A stretch of 32,418 nt of DNA from Apostichopus leukothele (GCA_010014835.2 JAAAKB020131926.1:1-32418); one strand, 5' to 3'. Positions 21,491 through 32,418 are shown, counted from the first letter of the stretch. Numbers and translations: made by a program. Notes: generated from the letters alone by a model not told the origin.

Positions 21491-22082
21491 TGTGCCTAAC
21501 CAACCTGTCATCGGGCCTGGTTATGACTCAGAATGACTTATTGAACCACATCATAAATTGCATTGTTGTTGGTTTCTGTAGGTGTTATTTAACCAGTATG
21601 TATTTGCTGTACTTGGCTTCTGTTTACCTAGAAATGCATTGTGCAGTACACTGTTCAGTAATTAATCCATGTGAACCAGAAATACTACACAGATATATTC
21701 ACTCACATTATGCAGACTGATGAAAACAGTATTTACAGCTACCATTGTAAATTGAACAGACTTTAAGTATAACATCATAAAGCAGATGATTAGGTTCACT
21801 ACAGTTACAATACAGTTTGATCCACGCTTTGTGAATAAAAGTAAAATGTTAGTCCAAACCTTTAAGCAATTTGCTGTTTGGTGCAGACAATGATGATGTG
21901 CTTAAAACGTATACTGTAGGCTGTGTGAACTTGGGTTCATGTTAACTTTACTCTATATTATTCAGTGTTTACACAACACTTTACAAACATATTTAATTAG
22001 TAACTGTACCCATGGTTTCCCCTGGTATTTCTCGTGTGAGAAACGGTAACTGGTTTGTGACACTGAAAAGCATGAGCATACT

Positions 22083-22112
22083 GGGGGGAGGGGAGGGGGT
22101 CAGGTGTGGGGG
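22083..22112 (+). other. G-quadruplex candidate
   Basis: Four G-runs of 6, 4, 5 and 5 with loops of 1, 1 and 8 nt fit the usual G4 pattern. It stands out in otherwise AT-rich DNA. Confidence 0.6.
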
Positions 22113-25100
22113 AATGGTCACCTGGAAAATTTGTTTTAACATCCTTATGTCAATCATGCTAACAATAAATTAGATAAAAATGATATGTTAAATAGGCAGA
22201 AGAACTTTTATTTGTTGCTATTATTTAGTGTTCACAGCCAATTTTTCACTGTCAGATGTTTTCATGGGTTGAAACAGTTAAATTGCAATCATTGCAGTTT
22301 TTATTCCTTCTTTGAAACAGTGTGGCGGCGATGCTAGTAATATTTTTGCAAGGCAGTTTTACCCTGTGTACAAACAGGAACTAGTGTATGTATGTGGCTG
22401 GTAGCCTGGTAAGATCTTATTTCATAGATACAGTGGCCCAATTTGTAATGTTCTATAAAAAGAGATCAGGCATTAGTGTACAGCAGTTGAAACGGATGTG
22501 CAGCCTGAAGAGTGTGTAGAGCTGGTTGTACTGGTAAGCCACCACACATAGTCCTGTTTCTAGGAAAACATTAAAGTATGTCATTCTTCATTTTGTAAAT
22601 TGAAAGGTCTGAAAGTCATTGAATGGTTAAACATACATGGAGGCAACTGTAGAATGTCTATCTGTGAAGTTGGCACAATTTGAAACCTGCTTTCTTTGAC
22701 CAAGTTTTCATATACCGCATTGTTTGGGAAATAACTTGGCAGTTACAGTCTTTACATACGTTACTTTTAATGGTTTATGTGAGTATTATTTATGGTCTTT
22801 TCTTTGTGTTGGATTTTTTTGTTCTTTATGCCTAGTACAATATAATTAATATCATTCAAAGGACTCATATCCTAAATAATAGATTCATTATGCTACAGGA
22901 CTTCATGAAAATGAAGCATTTAAATGTCTGTTCTCTGCACATTAAAACATTCAAACATATAAATAGCCTTCTTTGGCATACCTCTGTATCGTTTCATTGT
23001 TTTTCATATTTATTAGGATACCTGCTGATCACTTGGTGTTCAATAATGATATTTCTTTACAAACCTAATGACCTTCAGAACATTATGGTATTTAGTGAGC
23101 TTTTGGGTATTAAGGAAATCCATTCTGAAGGACATGTACATATACAGTAGCAAATCGGTGTGTTTAATGAGTTTTGTGTTGTTATGCAGAAGATATTTGT
23201 GTGTACTTAATGACAACAAGTTGTGTGATAAATTTCAATACGAATTATGTGATTGCCTGGAAAAGTCCCTGAAAAATCCAACATTAGATCTACAGTATAG
23301 TGTAGTGAGATGATCTACTTTGAAGTCTCATGTAACAGATGTTTATTTTTGAATTTTTGAGTGTGTGTGTCTGGTCCTCAAGGTGACCAATCAAACTGTC
23401 AAACTAGAACCCCTTCTGAGATTATCAAATTTAAGATAACAAATAATGATTTCATTAAGTTTTTATTTCATTACTCACACATATTTTGTATCAGTACTTG
23501 TCGCCATATGTAAAATAGTAAATTGGAAATTTTCATACTTTGCTCCTCTCGTACCTGTCACCAAACTACAGTTTCACTTTCAGATCTACCTTAGCCTCAT
23601 GACAGGAAACTATTTAGCACTGCGCCCTCTATCCCTACTTCCGATGCACCATCCATTTTCTCATCCTTAGGAATCTGACATATTAGAAGTGTAGAGCTAA
23701 GTGAATATCCATTGGTATGTTAGAACTCAGATTGTGAAGGTTATCAAGCTTGTATCTGTTGCATTCAGCAACAGTTTCATCAACTTTTACAGCAGAACCT
23801 TTGTTTTCTAGTTAAGTAGCTGGAATATTCAACGTTTATTTTTAAAACATGAAGTCAACAATTTTCATTGTTTTCAGTTGGCCTTATATGAGTCAATGAG
23901 TGTGTGAACTGATCGAGCTGGGCCAAGCCCAGCTCCTGCATAATTTGGATGTTTTATAACTTTTGGGGTAAGGGATCGTTTCCAAACATAACGGTCATGT
24001 TATCCAAGATTCTGTGAGTTCTGTATAAAAAAGCCAACTCTTGCTCATGAATATCAGTCACCTGGTCCTCAACAGGTTCTCAAAAGGACCAACGGTTGAT
24101 TTGTGATATTTTTGGCAATAATATTGTGTGTGTACATCGGACCACATAACAATATTAGGACAGTGCTGCTCCCTTGTAAATATTCCTTACAAGCAAGGAA
24201 CCATAGTGCCGTTGGGCTCTTGTTAACATTTAACATCACAGATCATGCTTTACTGCACCCCACAGAACTGATACAATACAGCTCCCTAACCCATAATTCT
24301 CCCTTGTTATACCTAAGTGCATGGGGTTAGTTTCTCCATGTCTTGCAGGTGTGATGTTAAATAATTCTCAAATCAGAGACCACTATCTACCATTGAGAGC
24401 CTATATGTATCCATGTAAAAACTACAGATACCTATTGAGTTTGTTGTTTCCTAACCTGTATCCAATCTCTATATGCACTCTCCCAAGTACCTTAACTACT
24501 TGACTGGAAAGGTATTAGCATGGCGGCCCATATCCTGCTAACAGGACAACATCTTCCTTCCTCCTAGTACTGAATTTACCAATCAGATGTCAACTTCATG
24601 TATTTCTCTAATTTCCTTTTTGCAACCAAATACAGGGTTAGTAAGCTCTCTAGCTAAATGATCATAGTTTGTGACTTCATAATTCATGATTGCTCTATAA
24701 GTGACACATTGTTCTTACAATTAGCCTAAGGAATAACAATTTCACAATAAGAGTGATTTAAATCCAAAAGAATTGTGCTAAGGGAATGTCTTACCATATC
24801 TTTATGATAAGTTGCTTAACAGGCCTCTGATGGGTCTTATATGTTCTTTACTTACCAAAATGTCAAGCAAGGAGTACCTTAATGTTTTCATTTTGTATAA
24901 AGCAGTTTTCATGTTTGAAAATTTGTAAGCAATAAACGTGGGGAAACATTACTAACGTTTTGAGTCCAAAATTGCAATACACAGTACTGTATTTTTATTT
25001 GTGTTGCAATATTTGTACCTTTACCCTCAAACACCAATTATCATTATGCAGATATCATCCAGTATAATAAATAACAATCTGCACTGTATTAATTTTATAG

Positions 25101-25696
25101 GGACTGTTTACAATGACAATACTATCAGTGGCTGTACAGCTAGCAAGCAGTACATGTGATTTCTGTATACATGGCAAAACCAAACCAATGTACAGGCAGT
25201 TTGTGTGCATTACTGGATTAAGTTGCAGAACTATTAGACATGGTAAATTCTGTTGTGGTAAATGGTATACAACAGCACTAAAGAATCTTTGATGGATTGT
25301 ATTCTGACTGGTAACAGGTAATGCAGTTGCATTGGGACAGTATTAATATTCACTCAAGCACATGAATGATAAAAGTTTTCTGCTGCTGTATTGTGCTGTG
25401 AGTGGTGTCCCATAACTTCATGGCAGCTGTGAAGTTTATTAGCTATATGTACATATACATTATACAGTAAGCATTATTGTATTCATATCCCACTGCTTAA
25501 ATGTTGTTGAATATTTATTTAGTCTAGACTTGTATTGGATGTTGAAGCTTATGAGCTCCAAACCTGTCTACTGTATTTGTTTTCACTTTGGTATGATTTG
25601 AAGTGATTACATATTCAACATTCATTTTTCTGTACATATCATGTGGTTTAATGACTTTTCCAACATACTGACAGTAGGTAATGGCAACAAATTTGT

Positions 25697-25708
25697 GGGG
25701 GGGGGGGG
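25697..25708 (+). repeat. Poly-G tract of 12
   Basis: Twelve consecutive G, about 240 bp before the PLD acceptor. It is followed directly by two TTTGACCT words (25709 and 25723). Confidence 0.9.
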
Positions 25709-25945
25709 TTTGACCTCAAACCTTTGACCTATGATGTCACCAATCATGCAGGCATGAGTGTCATGGTCAGGCACCTACAGTACCAACCAAGTTTGAACGT
25801 GATTGGACTTACATTGTAGGAGGAATTCACGACACACTTTTTCGTACAATTTAGGCCAAATTGACCGTTGATATATGATTATGTGTGCCACCAAGCTCAA
25901 TTTAATACTGTCAGTAATTGGTGATAATTTCCTTTTTTGTTACAG

Positions 25946-25991
25946 ATTTGATAAAACATGACAGATGCTGGATAAGAACTGACTTTATAAA
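25946..25991 (+). other. 5' untranslated part of PLD coding exon 1
   Basis: A good acceptor (ccttttttgttacag, ending 25945) starts the exon 46 nt before the first long-frame ATG. An ATG at about 25959 (acATGacagatg) opens only a short frame. This implies an upstream non-coding exon. Confidence 0.55.
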
Positions 25992-27054
25992 ATGGAATCA
26001 CAAGAAGGAACTCAGCCTAGTACAGCTGGAAGTAGTTCTGTGGAAGGTGCAGATATGAATCAGAATAAAGCAGGTGGCAGTGAAGTTTTATCTGAAAGTG
26101 ACCCTCCAAGTGATGTCCAAACCACAGTAGCTGCAAGGAGGAGAACTCTCGAAAGGGTTCAAACAGTAGACCCACTGGTAGAAGAAGAAACAACCAATGA
26201 ATCTGTTGGAGATAGAGCTTCTTTGACAAAACTGGAAACAGATTTGTCAGGAAGAGATAAAGAAGATATTAAAGCAGCTAAATCAAGTCCATCTCAGTCA
26301 AAAGAAGAAATTTCAAAGTCAGCTAACAATTTGGGAGAACAAACAGTGGTTGATCTAGAAGAGGTAAATGTAGGGAATAGTTCTGACTGCACAGAAATGG
26401 CAGACGGTGGAAGAGAAGACACTGTCATAAATGGAGAGTCAAGTGAAGTAGAAGATTTGGTGCAGATGGGAGGGAAACTGAAAAGTGAAAGGCAAAATGA
26501 AAAGAGTGAGCCTTCTGAGTATGTGAAAAACAAGAAGAGACTCAAGAAACAGCTGTCAGTTAGGTTTGCTGATGATGAGGATGGCCCTAGATCACCCATC
26601 TCAGTAACTGCCTCTGCCAAGTCTGAAACTGACAGCTCAATTGAGAAGAAAGAGGCATTGGGTCGTACGAGAACAGTTCGAGATCATATACGAGACGGTC
26701 TGCTGCGCATGCTCCATCCAGATTCATACGAGGTTGATGCCTTCCCATTGGATCAGGGAGTTCAGTCCTACCAGACATTTGATTGGGACTCTGCTACAAG
26801 GTACAGGAACCGTGCTTCATCTGTTGGTGAATCTGTCTCTAATTCTGACTGTGTTACTTCACCGGTGCGCCAGATACGAAGAATGGATTCAGTTATTAGC
26901 GCCCTATCGGAAGATGAAGTGGATTTGTATAGACGACGTGGTGACCCATGTCTCAATCGCATGGAGTCTGTTATGACCAATGCCACTTTAGATTCAGAGG
27001 TGTTGTCAGAATTCTCTAAGAAACGGTTCAACATGCCAACTCAAATGGCTGAGG
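25992..27054 (+). CDS. PLD coding exon 1: long acidic disordered N-terminus
   Basis: The frame is open from ATG 25992 to the donor G|GTAAGA at 27055; without splicing it would run to a stop at 27180-27182 with a hydrophobic tail encoded by intron. The product is rich in Glu, Ser and Lys, with basic patches (RRRTLERVQT, KNKKRLKKQLSVRFADDED). The region from SDSYEVDAF to the end has repeated R-R-M-D-S or R-M-E-S-V phosphosite-like motifs. It is much longer than the roughly 80-residue leader before PX in human PLD1. No domain is recognised. Confidence 0.8.
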
Positions 27055-30000
27055 GTAAGAGAGGATATAAGGATTGTGTTTTAGCTCAGAACAAATATGT
27101 CATGTCTGTTTGGGAAGTTCAGTTTATTTTTATATTTTTCAGCTTCTTGGTGTCCAATATCATTATTATAGCATTCATCTAGCCAAAAGGAAAATTGTTG
27201 GACTCAACATGCATGCAGTTACTTCAGAGATCAAACAATCATTGGGTACAAAAGAAGATGGTAGTACTGTAACTGATGTTGACATTTGTATTTGAACCAG
27301 TTTGTTTTCTCAAAAGCATACATCAATGGTTTTCTGTAACATCAACAAAATACATAACAATGTTGTAAATGTTTCAAATTCTTTCGGCTAACGAAAAAAT
27401 TGTAGTCATGACGCAGGAGCAACTGGTCAATTGATTGGGTACTTGATATGTTGAAGACAAAGTAAATAGAAGTTACACTAACAAAATAATACATTAGGCT
27501 TAGCCATAAATAACACATTTCATGTTTAAGTTCTGCTTATTCTCAGGTACTTTTCTACATCATTCAAGTTTTACCCATATTATATTGACAGGCACAACAG
27601 ACAAGGGTTACAAGATGGTGTATGAAAAACGGAAACCATTTGCAGATAAGGACCGTGTTCCTTTTGTAGAGAATAATGACATCATTGTTCAGATAACTGA
27701 CATTGGACGGGTCAGTGGGAGGTCTGAGAGAACCTTGAACCCAAATCTGTGAGTAATCAATCAATTATGAGCTTTGTTTGAAATTGCATAATGGTTGATG
27801 AACTCCATTGATGAACACTACATTGAAAGGATAAAGTCAACAGAAATACCAGCTAAGTTCCTCAACAAAACATAATTTGAAAGGATTATTTTGTTTTGTG
27901 TACCGATTTGGGTTGAAGATGGTACCTGTGAAAATGCAATATTGCGATACTGCGAATAATGGTACCTGCGATATTCATGTGTATTGTATGATATTGATAA
28001 AGAGAGATAAGTTGTGCTCACAACAACTGTGTTAAATACTAAATGTACACTTATATAATAGTTAATAAATATACTATCCATAAAGCTGTAGCTACACACA
28101 GCAATCCTCCCAAGTTGAGATGATATTTTAGTTAGATAGTTGATTAGTTAACTTGAGATTCAACAAATCTAATCTTCGAGTATAGTTTCATATTAAAGCA
28201 ACCCCTCCAACCATTCCAATGTGGTTTTCATGATCAAACTACTTTGCATGCATTTTTGTTTGCTAGCTTTGTTGAGCTGCTCAAAACAGATCTTTTGTAA
28301 GAGTCTACGGTTGTTATCAAAATGCCTTTTAATATATCAGTTTTTGGTGTTTTCATGTTTCATGAAAGGTATAATCTTGTTCTGGTTATAGGGTTTATAG
28401 AAATAATACAGCCTTTCTGGAACATGTAGCTTAGTATATAAGTATGTTGTAAAATATGAAGCATTGTTCCTGATGGAGAGGGCTTTAATTTGAGATAAAC
28501 ATTTTGATTCTTTATTCTGTTCCAGATATTTCATGGAAATTCATCACAGGAATTGCATCTGGACGGTGAGAAGACGATATCATCACTTTCTCAAGCTACA
28601 TGAAGAAATGCTGATATACAAAGCTACACTGAACATTCCTTTTGGTGATCAAAAGTTAGTCTTGTCCACTTTCAGCATTATTTTACCAAAGGTCCTTTTA
28701 AATTGCATGATTTCCTTGTAAATACAAATTATATTAAGAATGAAGGAATGGAGAAAGTCCACAGAAAAAAGTTAACAGGTCATGTGATCAACTTTGATGA
28801 CTGCTTTATTCAGATGATGTAAGCCAAACAAAATTAATTTTTGGTCTTTTTTTTGTGTTATTATTGTTCTTTGAAGAGGTACAGTTCCAATATAAAGAAG
28901 ATATTATTTCTCCTCTAGTAGCATTCCAACCTATTTACTTTGCTCCTCGCTTACCTGTCTCCCCACAACCTTAGCACCCTCATTCTACCGCACCTAGAAT
29001 GTCCTGGTAACCTTTTAACACTGTTCCTCTTGTTCATATTCATGTGACATCTTGATAATTCAAACCCACCATTGATTGTAATAGTTCTCCACTAGTATGA
29101 GCATTTGGATTCCTTTTTCATTTATTCACAGTCATCGAGAGAGAAGCAGAGCTTACAGAGAAAAGTCACAACGTCGCTTACCTCACTTTCCGAGGACTCC
29201 AGATGCTTTGGTTCGCTCTAAGAACATGGCTAAGAGGATGGTAGGTTTATGAAATTGAAAATGCTGGAAGAAGGCAATTGCTAACCGTCATCTTTTGTTG
29301 TTACAGATATTTATGTTGCTTGCCAATCTCATCTTAAGCTTGCTGAAAGTCAAATTTGAAAACTATTACTTTCACCTCATCCACTTTAAAAAATCAAAAC
29401 TATGGTATAGAATGTTTCCCGGAAGATAATGAGGTATTAAAGAAATAATCATGCATAGACTGGATGTGTGACCTGATTAATTCACTTTGACTTCAGCTTT
29501 GACCACAACGTTTCTGTATGCTGCCGTGTTGGATGAATCTAATTACCGACTTTGCGATCAGCGTTATAGTCATTGCCGACTTTGCGATCCGCGGTCTCAT
29601 TCACAATTTTGCAAGGTCATTATGAGTGACTACATAGTTTTCCCTTTCTGGAAACCTAACATGACAAGAGGGCAATCCACAGAATTGCATTTATGCTCAT
29701 TGCCAGCAAACACTGATTTCAAATGAACAAATTTCTTATTAGCTATGCAATCTGGCAATGCCATTTTTGAAGTTAACATGACTACATTCTCTCCAACAGG
29801 GTGAATGGCATCAATCAATTTTCAAATCACATCTTCTGTGTGGCAGGTCAGGATGGCTGATGCATGAAACTTGAAAAAAAGATTTGCTTCAACCGTTTGA
29901 TGTTTTATGGATGCATGTTAACAATGACTGTTGCATTTGTATGATAGGAGAGATGTAAACAACCGAGTGTTCTGAAACGTTTGACGTTTTATGGATGCAT

Positions 30001-32239
30001 GTTAATAATGACTTGCATTTGTATGATAGGAAAGATGTAAACAACCGAGTGTTCTGAAACGTTCGACGTTTTATGGATGCATGTTAACAATGACTTGCAT
30101 TTGTATGATAGGAGAGATGTAAACAACCGAGTGTTCTGAAACGTTCGACGTTTTATGGATGCATGTTAACAATGACTGTTGCATTTGTATGATAGGAAAG
30201 ATGTAAACAACCGAGTGTTCTGATCCTCCTGAGTGGTGATAATGATAGTGTTTTAATTGTAGTTGGAGTATTTTGTTGATCAGGCTAACTAAAAATGTGC
30301 ATCTGGGTTTCATCACTCGACTTGGTTCAATATAGATTAACATAAGTTTGTCACACATTTTTTAGTTGTTATGAAAACAGTGAGTCAGTCATATGCAGAA
30401 AATATTACCAAACAAAAATGGTAAACAGATTTATCACCCAAATTAGGAATGAATATAAACTTCTTCTTTATAAGATAGTAAAAGCATATAATTTAATTAA
30501 GCCAATCACCATTTTAAGATAATATAAGATCTATAAAAATATTATTGAAAAATAGTAATAATTTGTTTCTTTTATCCTGTGTAGGCTCACCTTCAAAAGT
30601 ACCTGCAGGCTGTTCTGGATAACCAGGTTCTACAAAACCATCCATCTGTGGTAAATCATAGATATATGTGATTAATAACTGTTTTTTTTATTCATGTGAT
30701 GAATAACTGGTTTTTTTTATCGATAGTAATGTGGCAGTGAAATATTAGGAAAATAATAAAAGACTGAGACATCTTTCTTTGAATGTTCACTAACTGAAAG
30801 TGCACATATCTGCACCAGTTCATTGGGCCACATTAAAAGAAAGTGCACCATATCTGCACCAGTTCATTGGGCCACATTAAAAGAAAGTACACCATATCTG
30901 CACCAGTTCATTGGGCCACATTAAAAGAAAGTACACCATATCTGCACCAGTTCATTGGGCCTCATTAAAAGAAAGTACACCATATCTACACCAGTTCATT
31001 GGGCCTCATTAAAAGAAAGTACACCATATCTGCACCAGTTCATTGGGCCTCATTAAAAGAAAGTGCACCATATCTGCACCAGTTCATTGGGCCACATTAA
31101 AAGAAAGTACACCATATCTGCATCAGTTCATTTGGCCTCATTAAAAGAAAGTGCACCATATCTGCACCAGTTCATTTAGCCTTATTAAAAGAAGGTGCAC
31201 CATATCTGCACCAATATTTGTAAATTCCAGACAGAAATGGAGTGGAAAAGTTCAGTATTGGTTAACACACCTCCTACCCTCTTGCATGCATATTAAAACT
31301 CTGATGGATATTACTTTACACAATAAGTCCACAATGTGTCATCTAAGTTATTGCCCAGGCACTGGTACATGATTGTGTACCCTTCATTCTTCATTGTGTA
31401 CATGAAATCTGTGGAACTTCACAGTAATGAGTGTAATAAGAATTCTAGATTCTTATCTCAATTCTTGAAAAATGTCAGCAGTTGCTGGTACCAAACCAAG
31501 ATGTTATTTACCATTTGTTGTAAAAAGAAACATTTCTCCAGACTCTATAGTAATTATAAGTATCAGTCATGTTAACTGTTGAAGGTGAGTGTGAGTATAG
31601 TCTTGGTTTTTATTCTCACCAACACCATGTAGATAACATGAAGCACATCACAATGTTATTCTCACCAACACCATGTAGCTAACATGAAACACATCACAAT
31701 GTTATTCTCACCAACACCATGTAGCTAACATGAAACACATCACAATGTTATTTTCACAACACCATGTAGCTAACATGTAGCACATCACTATTTTTATTTT
31801 CACAACACCATGTAGCTCACATGTAACACATCACAATGTTTTTTCACAACACCATGTAGCTCACATGTAACACATCACAATGTTATTTCACAACACCATG
31901 TAGCTAACATAAAGCACATCACAATGTTATTTTCACAACACCATGTAGCTAACATGAAGCACATCACAATGTTATTTTCACAACACCATGTAGCTAACAT
32001 GAAACACATCACAATGTTATTCTCACCAACACCATGTACGTACGTAGCTCACATGTAACACATCACAATGTTATTCTCACCAACACCATGTACGTACATA
32101 GCTCACATGTAACACATCACAATGTTTTTTCACAACACCATGTAGCTCACATATTCCATACTTTTCACCTCTTTGCACAGCTGGAATTCTTTGAAGTGAG
32201 TGAGCTTTCATTTATTGATGAACTTGGACTTAAAGCAAA
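25992..32239 (+). CDS. Phospholipase D (PLD1/2 type), 5' part with PX domain; continues past the window
   Basis: Six coding exons: 25992-27054, 27592-27748, 28526-28654, 29132-29240, 30585-30650 and 32181-32239, all GT-AG with phases 1,2,2,0,0,2. They encode 527 residues. Residues 1-354 are an acidic, Ser-rich disordered leader. The PX domain follows, with WTVRRRYHHFLKLHEEM (Arg-Arg-x-x-x-x-Phe core) and the LPHFPRTPDAL loop. Then comes LEFFEVSELSFIDELG, which closely matches the segment between PX and PH domains of animal PLD1/PLD2. The enzyme class cleaves phosphatidylcholine to phosphatidic acid and choline at membranes, and the PX domain binds phosphoinositides. The PH domain and both HKD motifs would lie downstream, so catalytic competence cannot be judged here. 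Which vertebrate paralogue it matches best is open. Confidence 0.88.
27055..27591 (+). other. PLD intron 1, nothing further seen
   Basis: AT-rich, with no repeat or gene that I can support. The first 125 nt stay open in the exon-1 frame. Confidence 0.6.
27592..27748 (+). CDS. PLD exon 2: start of PX domain
   Basis: Acceptor tattgacag, donor CT|GTGAGT, phases 1 to 2. It reads GTTDKGYKMVYEKRKPFADK, then a V-P-F segment and DIIVQITDIGRVSGRSERTL. This is the first PX strand pair, in line with the VKAQVLEVER-type strand of PLD1. Confidence 0.85.
27749..28525 (+). other. PLD intron 2, nothing further seen
   Basis: No coding or ordered repeat is supported, apart from a short ggtacctg(t/c)g doublet near 27920-27970. 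Confidence 0.55.
28526..28654 (+). CDS. PLD exon 3: PX phosphoinositide-binding core
   Basis: Acceptor ctgttccag, donor AA|GTTAGT, phases 2 to 2. It encodes YFMEIHHRNCIWTVRRRYHH then FLKLHEEMLIYKATLNIPFG. The RRRYHHF motif supplies the Arg that binds the 3-phosphate in PX domains, and LIYKATLNIP parallels the LKYKAFIRIP stretch of PLD1. Confidence 0.9.
28655..29131 (+). other. PLD intron 3, with fragment of a dispersed repeat
   Basis: tactttgctcctc followed by tacctgtc, at about 28936-28960, also occurs at about 23536-23560 in the intergenic region. This suggests two decayed copies of an interspersed element. Confidence 0.4.
29132..29240 (+). CDS. PLD exon 4: PX loop and membrane-facing helix
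   Basis: Acceptor ttattcacag, donor GTAGGT, phases 2 to 0. It is rich in Arg/Ser/Lys (HRERSRAYREKSQRR) and then reads LPHFPRTPDALVRSKNMAKR, which matches in position the LPRSSENMI segment of PLD1. Confidence 0.88.
29241..30584 (+). other. PLD intron 4, with 82-bp minisatellite
   Basis: No coding region. The tandem repeat 29887-30223 occupies its centre. A short doublet, ccgactttgcgatc, occurs at 29546 and 29577 in a CpG-containing patch. Confidence 0.55.
29887..30223. repeat. 82-84 bp tandem repeat, four copies
   Basis: The anchor gttttatggatgcatgtta occurs at 29902, 29986, 30068 and 30150. Each is followed by tgcatttgtatgatagga and gatgtaaacaaccgagtgt. The copies are nearly identical, differing by a 2-nt indel and single bases. 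Confidence 0.92.
30585..30650 (+). CDS. PLD exon 5: last PX helix (22 codons)
   Basis: A micro-exon of 66 nt, phase 0 on both sides, with acceptor tatcctgtgtag and donor GTAAAT. It reads AHLQKYLQAVLDNQVLQNHP-SV, equivalent to the RKQLEDYLTKIL helix of PLD1. It is too short to be found without the family match. Confidence 0.85.
30796..31212. repeat. 44-bp minisatellite, about nine and a half copies
   Basis: The unit contains gaaagt(g/a)caccatatctgc, accagttcattgggcc and (a/t)cattaaaa. Copies alternate between ccacatt and cctcatt variants and decay toward the right-hand end (tttggcc, tttagcc), as expected of unequal exchange. Confidence 0.95.
31605..32152. repeat. 44-46 bp minisatellite, about twelve copies, ending close to PLD exon 6
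   Basis: The unit contains aacaccatgtagct, (a/c)acatg(a/t)a followed by cacatcacaatg and ttattctcacc or ttttcac. Two units carry a cgtacgta/cgtacata insertion (32038, 32092). The array stops about 30 bp before exon 6, leaving little more than the polypyrimidine tract and acceptor. Confidence 0.95.
32181..32239 (+). CDS. PLD exon 6: PX-PH linker
   Basis: Acceptor tctttgcacag, donor AA|GTAAGT, phases 0 to 2, 59 nt. It reads LEFFEVSELSFIDELGLKA, strikingly like the conserved segment before the PLD PH domain, and is the strongest single identifier of the gene. The next exon lies outside the window. Confidence 0.9.
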
Positions 32240-32262
32240 GTAAGTTTAGGGATGACAAAGTA

Positions 32263-32418
32263 CAGCAGAGTATTTGAGGGATGTGACTAAGATTCCAGTA
32301 GATGGTTAGAGTAGCCAAGTGTCATTCCACAAATCATTGCTCAGCAGAGTATTTGAGGGATGTGACTAAGATTCCAGTAGATGGTTAGAGTAGCCAAGTG
32401 TCATTCCACAAATCATTG
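32263..32418. repeat. 79-bp tandem duplication cut by the window end
   Basis: cagcagagtatttgaggg starts at 32263 and 32342. The two copies are identical as far as the window reaches. It lies in PLD intron 6, beginning 23 bp after the exon-6 boundary, and further copies may follow. Confidence 0.95.

Larger units (their letters stand above)
18329..25945. other. Intergenic/5' flank between SET-YR locus and PLD gene, no clear gene
   Basis: In 7.6 kb I find only short frames without family resemblance (for example 21490-21720, 22890-23150 and 24103-24330). The stretch is rich in simple and tandem repeats, listed separately. It should contain the PLD promoter and at least one non-coding PLD exon, because the first coding exon begins with a splice acceptor. 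I could not place that exon. Confidence 0.5.
30651..32180 (+). other. PLD intron 5, largely two minisatellites
   Basis: The two tandem arrays (30796-31212 and 31605-32152) make up nearly two thirds of the intron. The remainder shows no exon or RNA gene that I can support. Confidence 0.6.

Noticed and set aside
24103-24330. 75-codon plus-strand frame with hydrophobic start
   Set aside because: No recognisable family, no splice or composition support; likely chance.
27055-27182. Read-through of PLD exon 1 ending in a hydrophobic tail (a possible membrane-anchored isoform)
   Set aside because: A consensus GTAAGA donor, with a matching phase-1 acceptor to the PX exon, explains the boundary; a hydrophobic tail is expected by chance from T-rich intron sequence.
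30796-32152. CRISPR-like array
   Set aside because: The units are tandem and contiguous without unique spacers, in an animal intron; these are minisatellites.

Overview
The window looks like nuclear DNA from an animal, most likely a marine deuterostome. It is AT-rich, its genes are split by GT-AG introns of about 0.3 to 4 kb, and minisatellites are abundant. TAGGCCTA-type words around 17.5-18.2 kb give a mild echinoderm flavour. The phylum is an inference; no sequence search was possible.

The left half (3271-16791, minus strand) is one multi-exon gene that I rebuilt from seven phase-matched exons. It encodes an unusual chain of domains. First comes a KMT5A/SET8-like SET domain (exons 1, 2 and the start of exon 3). 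A long repetitive acidic/basic linker follows, then two C2H2/C2HC-like zinc fingers, a Crypton-type tyrosine recombinase (YR) domain, a short acidic serine-rich tail and a terminal Myb/SANT-like domain. The large exon 3 carries two lesions: an in-frame TGA and a frameshift of one missing (or two extra) bases. The gene is therefore either a recent pseudogene or allele, or is affected by assembly errors. A segmental tandem duplication (about 4.4-5.9 kb) has duplicated one tail exon, and the second copy seems to use a shifted splice acceptor.

The middle (16.8-25.9 kb) holds one small possible membrane-protein ORF (18011-18328, minus) with a PPxY motif. Otherwise it contains non-coding, repeat-rich DNA: a (CATA)n microsatellite, 53-bp and 127-bp tandem repeats, an array of TTGTGACACAT-like words and a G-quadruplex candidate.

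The right end (25946-32239, plus strand) is the 5' part of a phospholipase D1/2-type gene. It has a 5'UTR/first coding exon for a long acidic disordered N-terminus, then exons for the PX domain and the start of the PX-PH linker. The PH and the two HKD catalytic motifs lie beyond the window. Its introns hold four different minisatellites, one of them ending about 30 bp from an exon.

The two main genes are transcribed away from each other and show no obvious functional link. The point of most interest is the SET-zinc finger-tyrosine recombinase-SANT fusion: a histone-methyltransferase-like domain joined to a transposon-type recombinase, with exon duplication and fresh lesions.
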